The notes: generated by a model not told the origin, from the sequence alone. Numbered from the stretch's first letter, positions 42,343 to 51,185 are shown. The stretch: 64,000 nt of DNA from Nonomuraea roseoviolacea subsp. carminata (GCF_024172185.1 NZ_JAMZEC010000001.1:6293001-6357000); one strand, 5' to 3'. Made by a program: numbers and translations.

Positions 42343-44580
42343 TCAGTCCTTGACGACCTCCACCCAGTACCGGCCGTCGCCGTCGCGGTGGGCGCCGTGG
42401 ATGTCGGTGGCCAGGTCGGGGAACGTCCGGTCGAAGTCCTCCAGGGCCCGCAGGTACGTCATCAGCGGCCCGTCGGCCGGGCCGGTCGCCTCGCCGGGCA
42501 TGAGCATGGGGATCCCCGGAGGCGTGACCACCACCGTGGCGGCGGCGACCCGGCCCGGCAGGCCGGACAGCGGGACGCGTTCGGTGCGGGCCCGGATCAT
42601 CGCCTGGTAGCAGTCGGCGGGCGTGGACACGGGCTCCGGCAGGGTGGTGAAGACCTGGTCGAGCAGCTTGCCGACCCCGGAGTCACGCAGCTTCTCGTGC
42701 ACCACGGTGCAGAACTTCTGCAGCGAGATCCCGTCCGGTCCGAAGCCGGGCAGCACCTCCGCCAGGGGCAGGTCGGCGTCGTAGGCGTTCTTGAAGTCGG
42801 TGAGCGCGTCGATCAGCGTGCCCCACTTGCCCTTGGTGATCCCCATGGAGAACAGCACCAGCAGCGTGTGGTCGCCGGTCTTCTCCACCACGATGCCGCG
42901 CCGCTGCAGGTAGGCGGCCACGACGCGGGCCGGGATGCCCCAGTCGAGCGTGCCCGTGGCGGCGTCGGCGCCCGGGCAGGTGATCGTCACCTTGACCGGG
43001 TCGAGCAGGCAGTAGCCCTCGGACATGCCGTCGAACCCGTGCCAGGCGGCGCCCGCCTCCAGGGTCCAGCACCGGGGTTCGGCGCACAGCAGCGCCGGGT
43101 CGGCCTCGGCGAAGGAGACGGTGCGGCCGGTGCGCGGATCGGTGACGGCCGGAGGCTGCCAGACGCCGAAGAACCAGTCGGGCCGCAGGCCGTCCTCGCG
43201 GATGCGGGCGGCCAGCCGGACCATCGCCTGCCGGAACCGGACGGCCTCGACGATCGCCTCCCCGGTGAGGAACGGCCCCGACGGGCCGTCCATCATCGCC
43301 GCCGCGACGTCCAGCGAGGCGATCATCGGGTAGAGCGGCGAGGTGGAGGCGTGCATGAGGTACGTCTCGTTGAAGGCGTCGTAGTCGACCGGCGCCCGCT
43401 CCGAGGGGCGGACGTGCAGCATCGCCGCCTGCGACAGCGCCGCCAGCAGCTTGTGCGTCGACTGGGTGGCGAACACGGTGGGACGGCCGGGGCCCGGCAG
43501 GGCGCGCTCGTCGACGGCCATGCCGTACCGGCCGGCGTAGAGCGGGTTGAACCGGGCGTAGGCGAACCACGCCTCGTCGAAGTGCAGTCGCGGCACGCTG
43601 GCGCCCAGCAGCTCGCCGACCCGCACCGCGTCGTAGCACACCCCGTCGTACGTGGAGTTGGTGATCACCGCGTACGACGGCTCGCCGCCGGCCAGGGGAT
43701 GGGCGGCCACCCGGGCGCGGACCGCGGCCGCCTCCAGCGCGGCGGGCGGGATCGGCCCCGCCAGGCCGAGCCCGTTGCGCTCGGGCACGAGGTAGACCGG
43801 GCGGGCGCCGCTGATGGCCAGCGCGTGCTGGACCGACTTGTGGCAGTTGCGGTCGACCAGGACGGTGTCGTCGCGGGCGATGGCGTGGTGGCCGACGATG
43901 CGGTTGGCGGTGGAGTTGCCGTTGACCACGAAGAACGTGCGGTCGGCGCCGAAGACGCGGGCGGCGTTGCGCTCGGCCTCGCCGATGGGGCCGGTGTGGT
44001 CGAGCGGCGACCCCAGCTCGGTGACCGAGATGGACAGGTCGGTGCGCAGCAGCCGCTCGCCGTAGAAGTCGAAGAACGCCCGGCCGACCGGCGACTTGAG
44101 GAACGCCACGCCGCCGGCGTGCGCCGGGGTGTGCCAGGAGTAGCGATGGTGGTCCTGCAGGCGGCGCAGCGCGCCGAAGAACGGCGGGAGGATCTTCTCG
44201 GCGTACTGGTCGGCGGCGTACGCGATGCGCCCGGCGATGAACTGCGGGGTGTCCTCCAGCGGGAAGACGTAGCCCTGGATGACCTCGTACACCCACAGCG
44301 GGAGCTCCTGCTCCTGGGTCATCAGGAAGACCGGCAGCCCGCGGAACCGTCTCGCCACGGCGCCCAGCAGCTCCTCGGCCCCCGGCGCGTCCCACGCCGC
44401 CAGCACCGCCGTGAGCGAGGCGTCGGACCCGACCACCGCCAGGGCGTCCTCGGCGCGGTGGGTCCAGCGCACCTGGAGGCCTAGCTCGTCCATCGCCGCG
44501 CGCACGCGGCGGAGCTGCTCGGCGAGCGCCGAGTCGGCCTCGGGACGTTCGGTGACGGCGGCCAGGACCGTTCGCTCCAT
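42343..44580 (-). CDS. Orn/Lys/Arg decarboxylase (fold III, PLP-dependent)
   Basis: A 745-residue basic-amino-acid decarboxylase. The N-terminal receiver-like wing domain (about 1-115) is followed by the PLP domain with SVTELGSPLDHTGPIGEAE, VNGNSTANRI, HFDEAWFAYARFNPLY and the PLP Lys in ATQSTHKLLAALSQ, then a C-terminal domain. It yields a polyamine or diamine and CO2 from Orn, Lys or Arg; the substrate is not decided by sequence alone. The ATG at 44580 has CGGAG upstream. No antiporter adjacent. Confidence 0.92.
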   Translation of the reverse strand: MERTVLAAVTERPEADSALAEQLRRVRAAMDELGLQVRWTHRAEDALAVVGSDASLTAVLAAWDAPGAEELLGAVARRFRGLPVFLMTQEQELPLWVYEVIQGYVFPLEDTPQFIAGRIAYAADQYAEKILPPFFGALRRLQDHHRYSWHTPAHAGGVAFLKSPVGRAFFDFYGERLLRTDLSISVTELGSPLDHTGPIGEAERNAARVFGADRTFFVVNGNSTANRIVGHHAIARDDTVLVDRNCHKSVQHALAISGARPVYLVPERNGLGLAGPIPPAALEAAAVRARVAAHPLAGGEPSYAVITNSTYDGVCYDAVRVGELLGASVPRLHFDEAWFAYARFNPLYAGRYGMAVDERALPGPGRPTVFATQSTHKLLAALSQAAMLHVRPSERAPVDYDAFNETYLMHASTSPLYPMIASLDVAAAMMDGPSGPFLTGEAIVEAVRFRQAMVRLAARIREDGLRPDWFFGVWQPPAVTDPRTGRTVSFAEADPALLCAEPRCWTLEAGAAWHGFDGMSEGYCLLDPVKVTITCPGADAATGTLDWGIPARVVAAYLQRRGIVVEKTGDHTLLVLFSMGITKGKWGTLIDALTDFKNAYDADLPLAEVLPGFGPDGISLQKFCTVVHEKLRDSGVGKLLDQVFTTLPEPVSTPADCYQAMIRARTERVPLSGLPGRVAAATVVVTPPGIPMLMPGEATGPADGPLMTYLRALEDFDRTFPDLATDIHGAHRDGDGRYWVEVVKD

Positions 44581-44694
44581 GCGGCACTCCGGGGGTCGGG
44601 GGGATCGGGCCGGAAGGTCATGCCGAGCCCACACCATGGTAACGCATCGAGGTTGAACGACAACGAAGAGTAATGAGGCGGTTTGCGGTGATGT

Positions 44695-44711
44695 ACGATC
44701 GGTGCGATCGT
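44695..44711. promoter_or_regulatory. Inverted repeat ACGATCG-GTG-CGATCGT upstream of a sigma-factor gene
   Basis: Perfect 7-bp arms with a three-base spacer in the intergenic region between the divergent decarboxylase and sigma-factor genes. A candidate operator; no regulator known. Confidence 0.4.
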
Positions 44712-44778
44712 CCTGTCATCCGAACCCGCCTCCCAGGCGGTAGTCATCTCCGGAGAGACGACGAGACGGAGATGATCG

Positions 44779-45279
44779 ATGGACGACGGGTTCGCCGAGT
44801 ACGTGGCACACCGCCATCTTCGGCTGTGCCGGATGGCGTACCTCCTCACCCGGGACTGGGGCACGGCTGAGGATGTGGTGCAGACCGCGCTGGCGAAGGC
44901 ATGGCTCGCGTGGAGACGCATCGAGGGCGATCCCGACCCTTACGTCTACCGGATCATCGTGAACACCCATGCCTCCTGGTGGCGCAGGCGCTGGCGCGGG
45001 GAGGTGCCGGCCGCGACGCTGCCGGAGACCGCCGACCCGCGTGACCCGGCCGCCGAGGTGGACGATCAGGCCGCGCTGTGGAGCGCGATCGGCACGCTGT
45101 CCCCGCGCCAGCGTGCGGTGATCGTCCTGCACTACTTCGAGGGGCGGACGCTGACCCAGGTCGCCGAGATCGTCGGCTGCTCACCGGGAGCGGTGAAGAG
45201 CCAGCTCAGCCGGGCCCTCACCCGTCTTCGCGTCGATCCCGACATCCAGTCCATGACCTTGGAGGGGGTCCGGCGATGA
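44779..45279 (+). CDS. SigE-family (ECF) RNA polymerase sigma factor
   Basis: A 166-residue sigma factor: region 2 (FAEYVAHRHLRLCRMAYLLT through VNTHASWWRRRW) and region 4 (TLSPRQRAVIVLHYFEGRTL, HTH AEIVGCSPGAVKSQLSRA). CGGAG lies upstream of the ATG. The stop overlaps the next start (ATGA). Paralogous to the pair at 31-32.6 kb. Confidence 0.9.
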   Translation: MDDGFAEYVAHRHLRLCRMAYLLTRDWGTAEDVVQTALAKAWLAWRRIEGDPDPYVYRIIVNTHASWWRRRWRGEVPAATLPETADPRDPAAEVDDQAALWSAIGTLSPRQRAVIVLHYFEGRTLTQVAEIVGCSPGAVKSQLSRALTRLRVDPDIQSMTLEGVRR

Positions 45280-46274
45280 GTTACACCGAAAGTGACCTGC
45301 GCGAGCTTCTCAACGACCACGGCCACGGGCGGGCCGGCCGCGAGCCGTCCGCTCATCTCGACGCGATCGTACGGCGGGGCCGCCGCATCCGCCGTACCCG
45401 GCGGGCCGTGACGGCCGGGACCGCGCTGGCCTTCGCGGCCGTCGCCGCGGCCGGGCTGACGGGTCTCCTGCCCGCCGGCGCGCAGAGGGGGGAAGGGGTG
45501 GCGGTCGCCCAGCGGCCGGTGGACTCGGCGCGGGTCGTCACGCTCGGGCCCGAGCTCCCCAGGACGATTCCCGTGGTCCTGGGAGCGCCGAAGTTCGATC
45601 TGGGTCTCATCCACTCCCGGCGGTTCGAGACGGTGGGCGCCGGTCAGAAGGTGACCTTCACGCCGACCAGCGTCTATACCGGCTTCAGTGTGGTCTGCGA
45701 CGATCCACGCGCCCTGGTCGTCTACCGGCAGCGGGGAAGGAGCGACGAGCCGACGGGCGGGTCCGGGCGGTGCGGGGGTTCGATCAGCGGTCACAACGAC
45801 AAGATGTCGGTGCCGTCCGACTGGCTGAAGCGCCCGCAGTCCCTGGAGGTCTGGGTCTTCCCCGCGGACGCCCCGGTCCGGAAGGTCGCCGAGGCCGTCA
45901 ACGGCTGCCGGCCGAGGGATGAGAAGTGCGACGAGAGCGCCCAGATCGCGGCGTTGGCGAACCCCGAGGTGCGTCGGCGGCTGTCGGCCCTGGTCGGTGA
46001 GCAGCCGGGCAGGTGGGCCGTCGGCATCTACGACCGACCGGCCCCGGCCCAGGCCCCGACCGCCTCCGCGTCCCCGACCGCGGGCCCGTCGGTGGCTCCG
46101 ACCGCGTCCGCGTCTCCGACCGCGGGCCCGTCGGTGGCTCCGACCGCGTCCGCGTCTCCGACCGCGGGCCTGTCGGTGGCTCCGACCGCGTCCGCGTCCC
46201 CGGCCGTGGCTCCGACCGCGTCCGCGTCCCCGGCCGTGGCTCCGACCGCGTCCGCCTCCGCATCGAAGCCGTAG
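45276..46274 (+). CDS. Membrane-anchored partner of the sigma factor, with Pro/Thr/Ala/Ser repeats
   Basis: A 332-residue protein. Cytoplasmic N-terminus (MSYTESDLRELLNDHG), one membrane segment (AGTALAFAAVAAAGLTGLLPAG) near residue 50, an extracytoplasmic domain with four or so Cys, and a C-terminal tail of APTASASPTAGPSV-type repeats. Like its paralogue it lacks the HxxxCxxC zinc motif of classical anti-sigma factors. Coupled by ATGA to the sigma-factor gene; probably senses the envelope and controls the sigma factor. Confidence 0.72.
   Translation: MSYTESDLRELLNDHGHGRAGREPSAHLDAIVRRGRRIRRTRRAVTAGTALAFAAVAAAGLTGLLPAGAQRGEGVAVAQRPVDSARVVTLGPELPRTIPVVLGAPKFDLGLIHSRRFETVGAGQKVTFTPTSVYTGFSVVCDDPRALVVYRQRGRSDEPTGGSGRCGGSISGHNDKMSVPSDWLKRPQSLEVWVFPADAPVRKVAEAVNGCRPRDEKCDESAQIAALANPEVRRRLSALVGEQPGRWAVGIYDRPAPAQAPTASASPTAGPSVAPTASASPTAGPSVAPTASASPTAGLSVAPTASASPAVAPTASASPAVAPTASASASKP
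46052..46264 (+). repeat. In-frame tandem repeat coding for the Pro/Ala/Ser tail
   Basis: A 42-bp unit (14 residues, APTASASPTAGPSV) occurs three times with one substitution, then a 30-bp unit (APTASASPAV) twice. Near-identical at the DNA level, so prone to length change. Confidence 0.85.
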
Positions 46275-46295
46275 AAGCCGTAAAAGCCGTAGAAG

Positions 46296-46326
46296 CCGGG
46301 TCCAGGCGAGGGACGCCTGGGCCCGG
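46296..46326 (+). terminator. Hairpin terminator after the sigma/partner operon
   Basis: CCGGGTCCAGGCG pairs with CGCCTGGGCCCGG across a five-base loop, with one T-G wobble, 22 bases past the stop. Confidence 0.75.
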
Positions 46327-46590
46327 CCGCAGGTGGCGGCGGTCACGGCGGAGGTGTCGTCGGTGGAGGCGACGTCGAGGGCCGAAATGTTGCAGGCACC
46401 CGTACGCGACCAGCCGCGGCAGGGGCGATCGCCGGGGAAGTTTCGAGCGGCGAGCGTGGCAAGCGGGTTCGCGACCGGGACTTGGCCATCTCCTGACCAG
46501 AGGTTCGGCGGGATGTGGTCGCCCTGCCGCACACCTCCACTGATACTCTATGTCACGACTTGATCGCGTTACGTGACCGAGGGGGCTCGT

Positions 46591-47757
46591 GTGAAGGTCG
46601 CCTGTGTCGGCGGGGGACCCGCCAGCCTGTACTTCTCGATCCTGATGAAGCGGGTGGACCCGTCCCATGACATCACCGTCTACGAGCGGAACCCGGCCGG
46701 GTCGACGTACGGCTGGGGTGTGACCTACTGGGACGAACTGCTCCACCACCTCCAGCGTGCCGACCCCGAGTCGGCGGCGGCCATCCTCGACAGCTCGGTC
46801 AGCTGGGACAGCTTCGTCGTCAACGTGCGCCACCGGGCGACGGTGACGGTGGAGAACGGGGACCAGGGCTTCGGCGTCGGCCGGCGCCGGTTGCTGGACA
46901 TCCTGACCGAGCGGGCCCGCTCTCTCGGCGTCCGCGTGGAGTTCGAGCACGAGATCGCCGGCGAGGACGCGGAGGAGCTGGCCGGGGCCGACCTCGTCGT
47001 GGCCGGTGACGGGGTCAACAGCGTCCTGCGGGAGCGCCACGCCGACCACTTCGGCACCGAGGTCGAGGTGGGCCGCGACATGTACGTCTGGCTCGGCACC
47101 ACCAAGGTCTTCGACGCCTTCGTCTTCGCCTTCACGCCGACCGAGCACGGCTGGATCTGGTGCTACGGCTACGCGTTCGGCGACCACAGCACCTGCGTCG
47201 TCGAGTGCGCCCCGGAGACGTGGCGGGGGCTCGGCCTCCACGAGGCGAGCGAGGCCGACAGCCTGGCCCTGCTGGAGAAGCTGTTCGCCGACATCCTGGA
47301 CGGGCACCCGCTGATCGGCCGGGCGAACGCCGACGGAGCCGCGCACTGGCTGAACTTCCGCACCCTGACCAACCGCACGTGGCACCGCGGCAACGTCGTG
47401 CTCATGGGGGACGCCGCGCACACGACGCACTACTCGATCGGGGCGGGCACCGCCCTGGCCCTAGCGGACGCCGCGATCCTCGTCAACGCCCTGCACAGCG
47501 GCATGGAGCTGGAGCCCGCCCTGGCCTGGTACGGGCGGGAGCGCAAGGCCGCGCTGGTGGCGCCCCAGCGCTCGGCCCGCAACAGCGCCCGGTGGTACGA
47601 GGACCTCACCCGCTACATCGACCTGCCGCCGGAGCAACTGGTGGTGCTGCTCAGCGAGCGGCACTCCGGGCTGCTCGCGCACGTGCCGCCCCGGCTGTAC
47701 TACCGGCTCAACCAGCTCACCACGGCTCTCGGGGAGCTGCGCAGAGGCAGGCGTTGA
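46591..47757 (+). CDS. FAD-dependent monooxygenase, VioD-like
   Basis: A 388-residue class A flavin monooxygenase. FAD-binding GGGPASLYFS at the N-terminus, VAGDGVNS, and the second FAD motif GDAAHTTHYSIGAGTALALA. The segment YGWGVTYWDELLHHL is characteristic of the VioD/aromatic-CoA hydroxylase branch, so an aromatic or indolic substrate is likely. GTG at 46591 chosen because GAGGGG lies six bases upstream; another GTG at 46573 is in frame. No biosynthetic cluster is adjacent. Confidence 0.85.
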   Translation: MKVACVGGGPASLYFSILMKRVDPSHDITVYERNPAGSTYGWGVTYWDELLHHLQRADPESAAAILDSSVSWDSFVVNVRHRATVTVENGDQGFGVGRRRLLDILTERARSLGVRVEFEHEIAGEDAEELAGADLVVAGDGVNSVLRERHADHFGTEVEVGRDMYVWLGTTKVFDAFVFAFTPTEHGWIWCYGYAFGDHSTCVVECAPETWRGLGLHEASEADSLALLEKLFADILDGHPLIGRANADGAAHWLNFRTLTNRTWHRGNVVLMGDAAHTTHYSIGAGTALALADAAILVNALHSGMELEPALAWYGRERKAALVAPQRSARNSARWYEDLTRYIDLPPEQLVVLLSERHSGLLAHVPPRLYYRLNQLTTALGELRRGRR

Positions 47758-47844
47758 CGGGTCCCCCGCGGATCCGGCGGGTGATGGTGGGGACGGTGAT
47801 CGCGGAGTCGGCGGCCGGCAGGAGGGCCCTGGACAGGATGACGG

Positions 47845-48660
47845 TCACCGATGCCATGGGACGTCCCCGCTCCTTGCGTGGTGTTCCCCACGGACGGCTC
47901 CGGGGGTCAGGCGGGCTCGTACGACCAGGTCGTGCAGGGCGTCGTGCGCCGTCGGCTCCTCCGGCAGGGCCGAGGTGTCGCGTGCCTCAGCCAGCTCGGC
48001 GCTCAGGCGCTCCACGTCCTCGGCCGCGCCCGGCACCGGCGGCGCCGCGCCGTGCTCGGCCTCGCGCTTGGCGGCGACCAGGTCCGGCAGGTACGGCGGG
48101 CCGTAGGCGTACAGGTGGGTCACGTCGGCCCGCACCTCCCCGGCGCGCATGAGGTGGAGGCCGGTCAGGAGCACCCGGAACGTGTACAGCAGCGGCTTGA
48201 GCCGCCCCGTCCTCTCGAACAGCCGCCACTGCGTCCGGGCGAAGCCGAGGTAGTGGTGGGCGTGGTGCCGGGTCAGGCAGGCGGGGGCGAGCGCGAGGAG
48301 CTCCTCGTGCAGCGGCGAGGCGGCCACGACGAGCGGCGACAGGAGCTGCTCCAGCACGTAGCCGTTGCGTCGCAGCAGCAGGCGGCAGAACTTGGCCAGG
48401 TCGTGGGTGACGAGGTCCACCTCGACGCCCTCCCGGGTCCAGGTGCGCTCCAGCGTGTCCGGGCCGGTGCGCAGGCCCACGACCCGCTCGGCGGGCAGCA
48501 CGTGCACGCCGCGCAGGTCCACGTCGGAGTCGGCCGACGGGAAGCCGTACAGGTGGGCGCCGCTGACCGTGGCGAACGCCAGGGGGTGCGGCTGCTCCGC
48601 GGCGACCTCCGGCAGCCAGCCGGGCAGGTCCGGCAGACCCTCTGAGTGCGGCGAGCTCAC
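47845..48660 (-). CDS. RlaP-like predicted nucleotidyltransferase
   Basis: A 271-residue DNA-polymerase-beta-superfamily protein. The active-site motif is VSGAHLYGFPSADSDVDLRG with a third Asp in VDLVTHDL. RlaP-type proteins are linked to RNA repair, but the role here is unproven. The GTG start overlaps the stop of the upstream paralogue (GTGA). Confidence 0.82.
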   Translation of the reverse strand: MSSPHSEGLPDLPGWLPEVAAEQPHPLAFATVSGAHLYGFPSADSDVDLRGVHVLPAERVVGLRTGPDTLERTWTREGVEVDLVTHDLAKFCRLLLRRNGYVLEQLLSPLVVAASPLHEELLALAPACLTRHHAHHYLGFARTQWRLFERTGRLKPLLYTFRVLLTGLHLMRAGEVRADVTHLYAYGPPYLPDLVAAKREAEHGAAPPVPGAAEDVERLSAELAEARDTSALPEEPTAHDALHDLVVRARLTPGAVRGEHHARSGDVPWHR

Positions 48661-49319
48661 AGGTGCCCCCTTCGGACGTCCATCAGGAACTCCTCCACCT
48701 GCTCCAGGCCCGGCTCGGCGGGCAGGACGCTGGGCGCGGCGGCCAGCTCGGCGTTCAGGGAGACGCGCCAGGCGTCCACCTCCGCCCACGGCGTCTCGCC
48801 GCGCCGCACGGCCAGCAGCCGGTCGCGGAAGGCGTCCATTCGCACCAGCGGCTCGCCGTGCCGGACCAGGTTCAGCCCGCTCAGCAGGAGCCTGATCATG
48901 TGCATGGCCTGCTTCCAGCGCGGGGCGGCCGGGTCGAGACGGCGGAACTGGTCGTCGGCGTAGCGGGCGAACGTCCTGTGCGCCCGCCGCGACACGAACG
49001 CCCCGCGCAGGCCGAGCAGCCGCTCCCCGTACGGGGTGGAGACCTCGACGAGCGGCGACCACAGGCACTCCAGCACCGTGGGGTTGGCGGCGAGGGCGAG
49101 CGCGCAGAACCGCTCCACCTCCCAGGAGAACTGCTCCGGCAGCGGCCCCTCGCGGTGCGTGGGCGGCTTGGACAGGCGCCAGAAGTCCTGGGTGGGGGCC
49201 ACGAAGACGCCGCGCCGGTCGGTGTCGGACCCGTCGGTGTCGAGGCCGTACGCGCGCGATCCCGTGACGACGGACAGGATCAGGTCGTCGCCGAGGCGGG
49301 GGTCTTCGCGGGAGGTCAT
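48657..49319 (-). CDS. RlaP-like predicted nucleotidyltransferase (paralogue)
   Basis: A 220-residue paralogue of the next gene: GSRAYGLDTDGSDTDRRGVF and a third acidic position in the SWEVERFCALAL region. The ATG at 49319 starts the conserved core; AGAGGAG lies rather far upstream. The two genes overlap and probably form a heteromeric or serial pair. Confidence 0.8.
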   Translation of the reverse strand: MTSREDPRLGDDLILSVVTGSRAYGLDTDGSDTDRRGVFVAPTQDFWRLSKPPTHREGPLPEQFSWEVERFCALALAANPTVLECLWSPLVEVSTPYGERLLGLRGAFVSRRAHRTFARYADDQFRRLDPAAPRWKQAMHMIRLLLSGLNLVRHGEPLVRMDAFRDRLLAVRRGETPWAEVDAWRVSLNAELAAAPSVLPAEPGLEQVEEFLMDVRRGHL

Positions 49320-49486
49320 GGTGGGTGCCGGCTCCTCTGGAGATCGTGGTCGATCACCGTATCGGGGCGTATCGCGAAATGTCCGGGAATTTCGTACGGT
49401 GGCTGCACCGGTTCTCCACGTTCCCCCCGTGGGAACTCCACGGAAGCGCCACGGGATCGCCACGGCGATGTGCTTGGCTCCCTCTC

Positions 49487-50263
49487 ATGATCGACAATCG
49501 TGAGGTGGAGCCGCCCGACCCCGTCGACTACCTCGACCAGGTCGCCGCGAGCGCCCCCGGCCGGGCCTACAAGCGGCGGATCCTGCGCCGGCTCGGCCTG
49601 CGGCCCGGCCAGACCGTGGTGGACCTCGGCTGCGGCCCCGGCACGGACCTCGGGGCGATGGCGGACGCGGTCGCGCCGGACGGCCGCGTCATCGGCGTCG
49701 ACCGCGACCCGGCCATGCTCGCCGAGGCTCGGGCCAGGCTGGAGGGCCGGCCGGGCGTCGAGATCCGCGCCGGCGACGTGCACGCCCTCCCGCTGGACGA
49801 CGGCGCCGTGGACCGGGCCCGGACGGACCGGGTGCTCCAGCACGTGGAGGACCCGTCGCGGGTGCTGGCGGAGTTCCGGCGCGTGGCGCGTCCCGGCGGG
49901 CGGATCGTCATGGCCGAGCCCGACTGGGACGGCCTGCTGGTCGACTCCCGCGACCCGGCCATGAGCCGCGGGCTGACGCGCTTCGTCGCCACCGAGGTCG
50001 TCCGCAACGCGACCGTGGGCCGCGGGCTCGCGCGGATGTGCGAGGAGGCGGGGCTGACCGTGCTGTCCGTGACCGCCGTGGCGCCGGTGTTCCGCGACTT
50101 CGACACCGCCGACCGGCTGCTCGGGCTGCGCCGCAACGTCGTCAGGGCGACGCGGGCCGGCGCTCTGGCTCCCGCGGCGCGGGAGTGGGTCGAGGAGCTG
50201 CGGTCGGGGCCGTTCCTTGCGTCGTTCCTGCTGTTCCTGGTGACGGCCGAGGCGCCCGGCTGA
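49487..50263 (+). CDS. Class I SAM-dependent methyltransferase
   Basis: A 258-residue methyltransferase with SAM motif I VVDLGCGPGTDLG, motif II IGVDRDPAML and the motif GRIVMAEPDWDG. Resembles UbiE/small-molecule methyltransferases. The ATG at 49487 is chosen because the upstream extension lacks protein character. Its 3' end overlaps the convergent EamA gene by 122 bp. Confidence 0.85.
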   Translation: MIDNREVEPPDPVDYLDQVAASAPGRAYKRRILRRLGLRPGQTVVDLGCGPGTDLGAMADAVAPDGRVIGVDRDPAMLAEARARLEGRPGVEIRAGDVHALPLDDGAVDRARTDRVLQHVEDPSRVLAEFRRVARPGGRIVMAEPDWDGLLVDSRDPAMSRGLTRFVATEVVRNATVGRGLARMCEEAGLTVLSVTAVAPVFRDFDTADRLLGLRRNVVRATRAGALAPAAREWVEELRSGPFLASFLLFLVTAEAPG

Positions 50264-51146
50264 TCGCGGGGCGCGGGACGCGGACCCGGGCGAGCAGGCG
50301 CGTGGCGACCGGCTGGCCGAGCAGGATCCCCGCGAAGACCAGGGCCAGCCCGCAGACCTGCTGCGCCGTGAGCGTCTCGCCCGCCACCGCCGTGCCGAGC
50401 AGCACACCGGTCATCGGGTTGAGCAGGCCGATGAGGCCGACCGTCCCCGCGCTCAGGTGCCGCAGCCCGGTGAACCAGGCGGCGAACGCCAGCGCGGTCG
50501 CGACCACCGTGACGTAACCGAAGCCGAGCAGCGCGGGCACGTCCAGCGCCGGCGGCGGGCCCTCGACCACGACCGCGACCGGGACGAGCACGGCGCCACC
50601 GGCGACGAGCTGCCACGCCGTCAGCGAGAACACGTCCACCGACGCGCTCCACTTCTTGGCCAGCACGTACCCGAACGACGACATCGTCATCGCCAGGACC
50701 GACGCCAGCACCCCCGTCGCGTTCACGGCCGTCGCGCCGCGCAGCAGCAGGAGGCAGACCCCGGCGATGCCGATGACGGCCCCGGCGGCGTGCGCCGCGC
50801 GGGGCCGCTCGGACAGGGCCGCCCAGGCGAACAGCATCATCACCACGGGCGAGGTCGCCATGATGGTCGAGGCGACGCTCGTCGGGAGCGTCTGGGCCGC
50901 CAGGTAGACGAGGGCGAAGAACGCGCCCATGTTCAGCGTGCCGAGCAGCAGCGACCTCCCCCACCACGAGCCGCGCGGAAGCCGCCTGCGGACGAGGAGG
51001 AGCAGCAGCCCGGCGGGCAGCGCCCGGATCGCGGCGCCGTACAGGGGGTGGTCGGCGGGAAGGAACCGGTGGGTGACGAGGTAGGTGGCGCCCCACGCGA
51101 CGGGCGCGATCGCGGTGATCGGGGCCCACCGCAAAGTAGCTTCCAT
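50142..51146 (-). CDS. EamA-family (DMT superfamily) transporter
   Basis: A 334-residue membrane protein with ten hydrophobic segments and two EamA repeats, followed by a long Pro/Arg/Thr tail. It likely exports small metabolites or drugs. The ATG at 51146 sits seven bases after TACATT, giving a leaderless transcript; an in-frame ATG at 51167 lies inside the operator and is less likely. Divergent from, and probably repressed by, the MarR regulator. Confidence 0.85.
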   Translation of the reverse strand: MEATLRWAPITAIAPVAWGATYLVTHRFLPADHPLYGAAIRALPAGLLLLLVRRRLPRGSWWGRSLLLGTLNMGAFFALVYLAAQTLPTSVASTIMATSPVVMMLFAWAALSERPRAAHAAGAVIGIAGVCLLLLRGATAVNATGVLASVLAMTMSSFGYVLAKKWSASVDVFSLTAWQLVAGGAVLVPVAVVVEGPPPALDVPALLGFGYVTVVATALAFAAWFTGLRHLSAGTVGLIGLLNPMTGVLLGTAVAGETLTAQQVCGLALVFAGILLGQPVATRLLARVRVPRPAISRAPRPSPGTAGTTQGTAPTAAPRPTPAPREPERRPASP

Positions 51147-51175
51147 GGAAGACAATGTAGCTTCCATGGAAGCTA
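51137..51175. promoter_or_regulatory. Double palindromic MarR operator between divergent genes
   Basis: TAGCTTCCATGGAAGCTA (51158-51175) is a perfect 18-bp palindrome. A second copy at 51137-51154 differs in the last positions. Centres are 21 bp apart, two helical turns. The pair covers the -10 regions of both the EamA and the marR genes. Confidence 0.8.
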
Positions 51176-51185
51176 TTGTGGGGAC

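Noticed and set aside
42388..44484. 698-codon plus-strand frame opposite the decarboxylase
   Set aside because: Mirror frame of a clear PLP-dependent decarboxylase on the minus strand.
46052..46264. CRISPR-like repeat array
   Set aside because: Repeats are contiguous, in frame and lack unique spacers; they are a coding tandem repeat.
46573..47757. Start of a biosynthetic gene cluster around the FAD monooxygenase
   Set aside because: No other tailoring, scaffold or resistance gene in the vicinity; neighbours are a sigma operon and nucleotidyltransferases.
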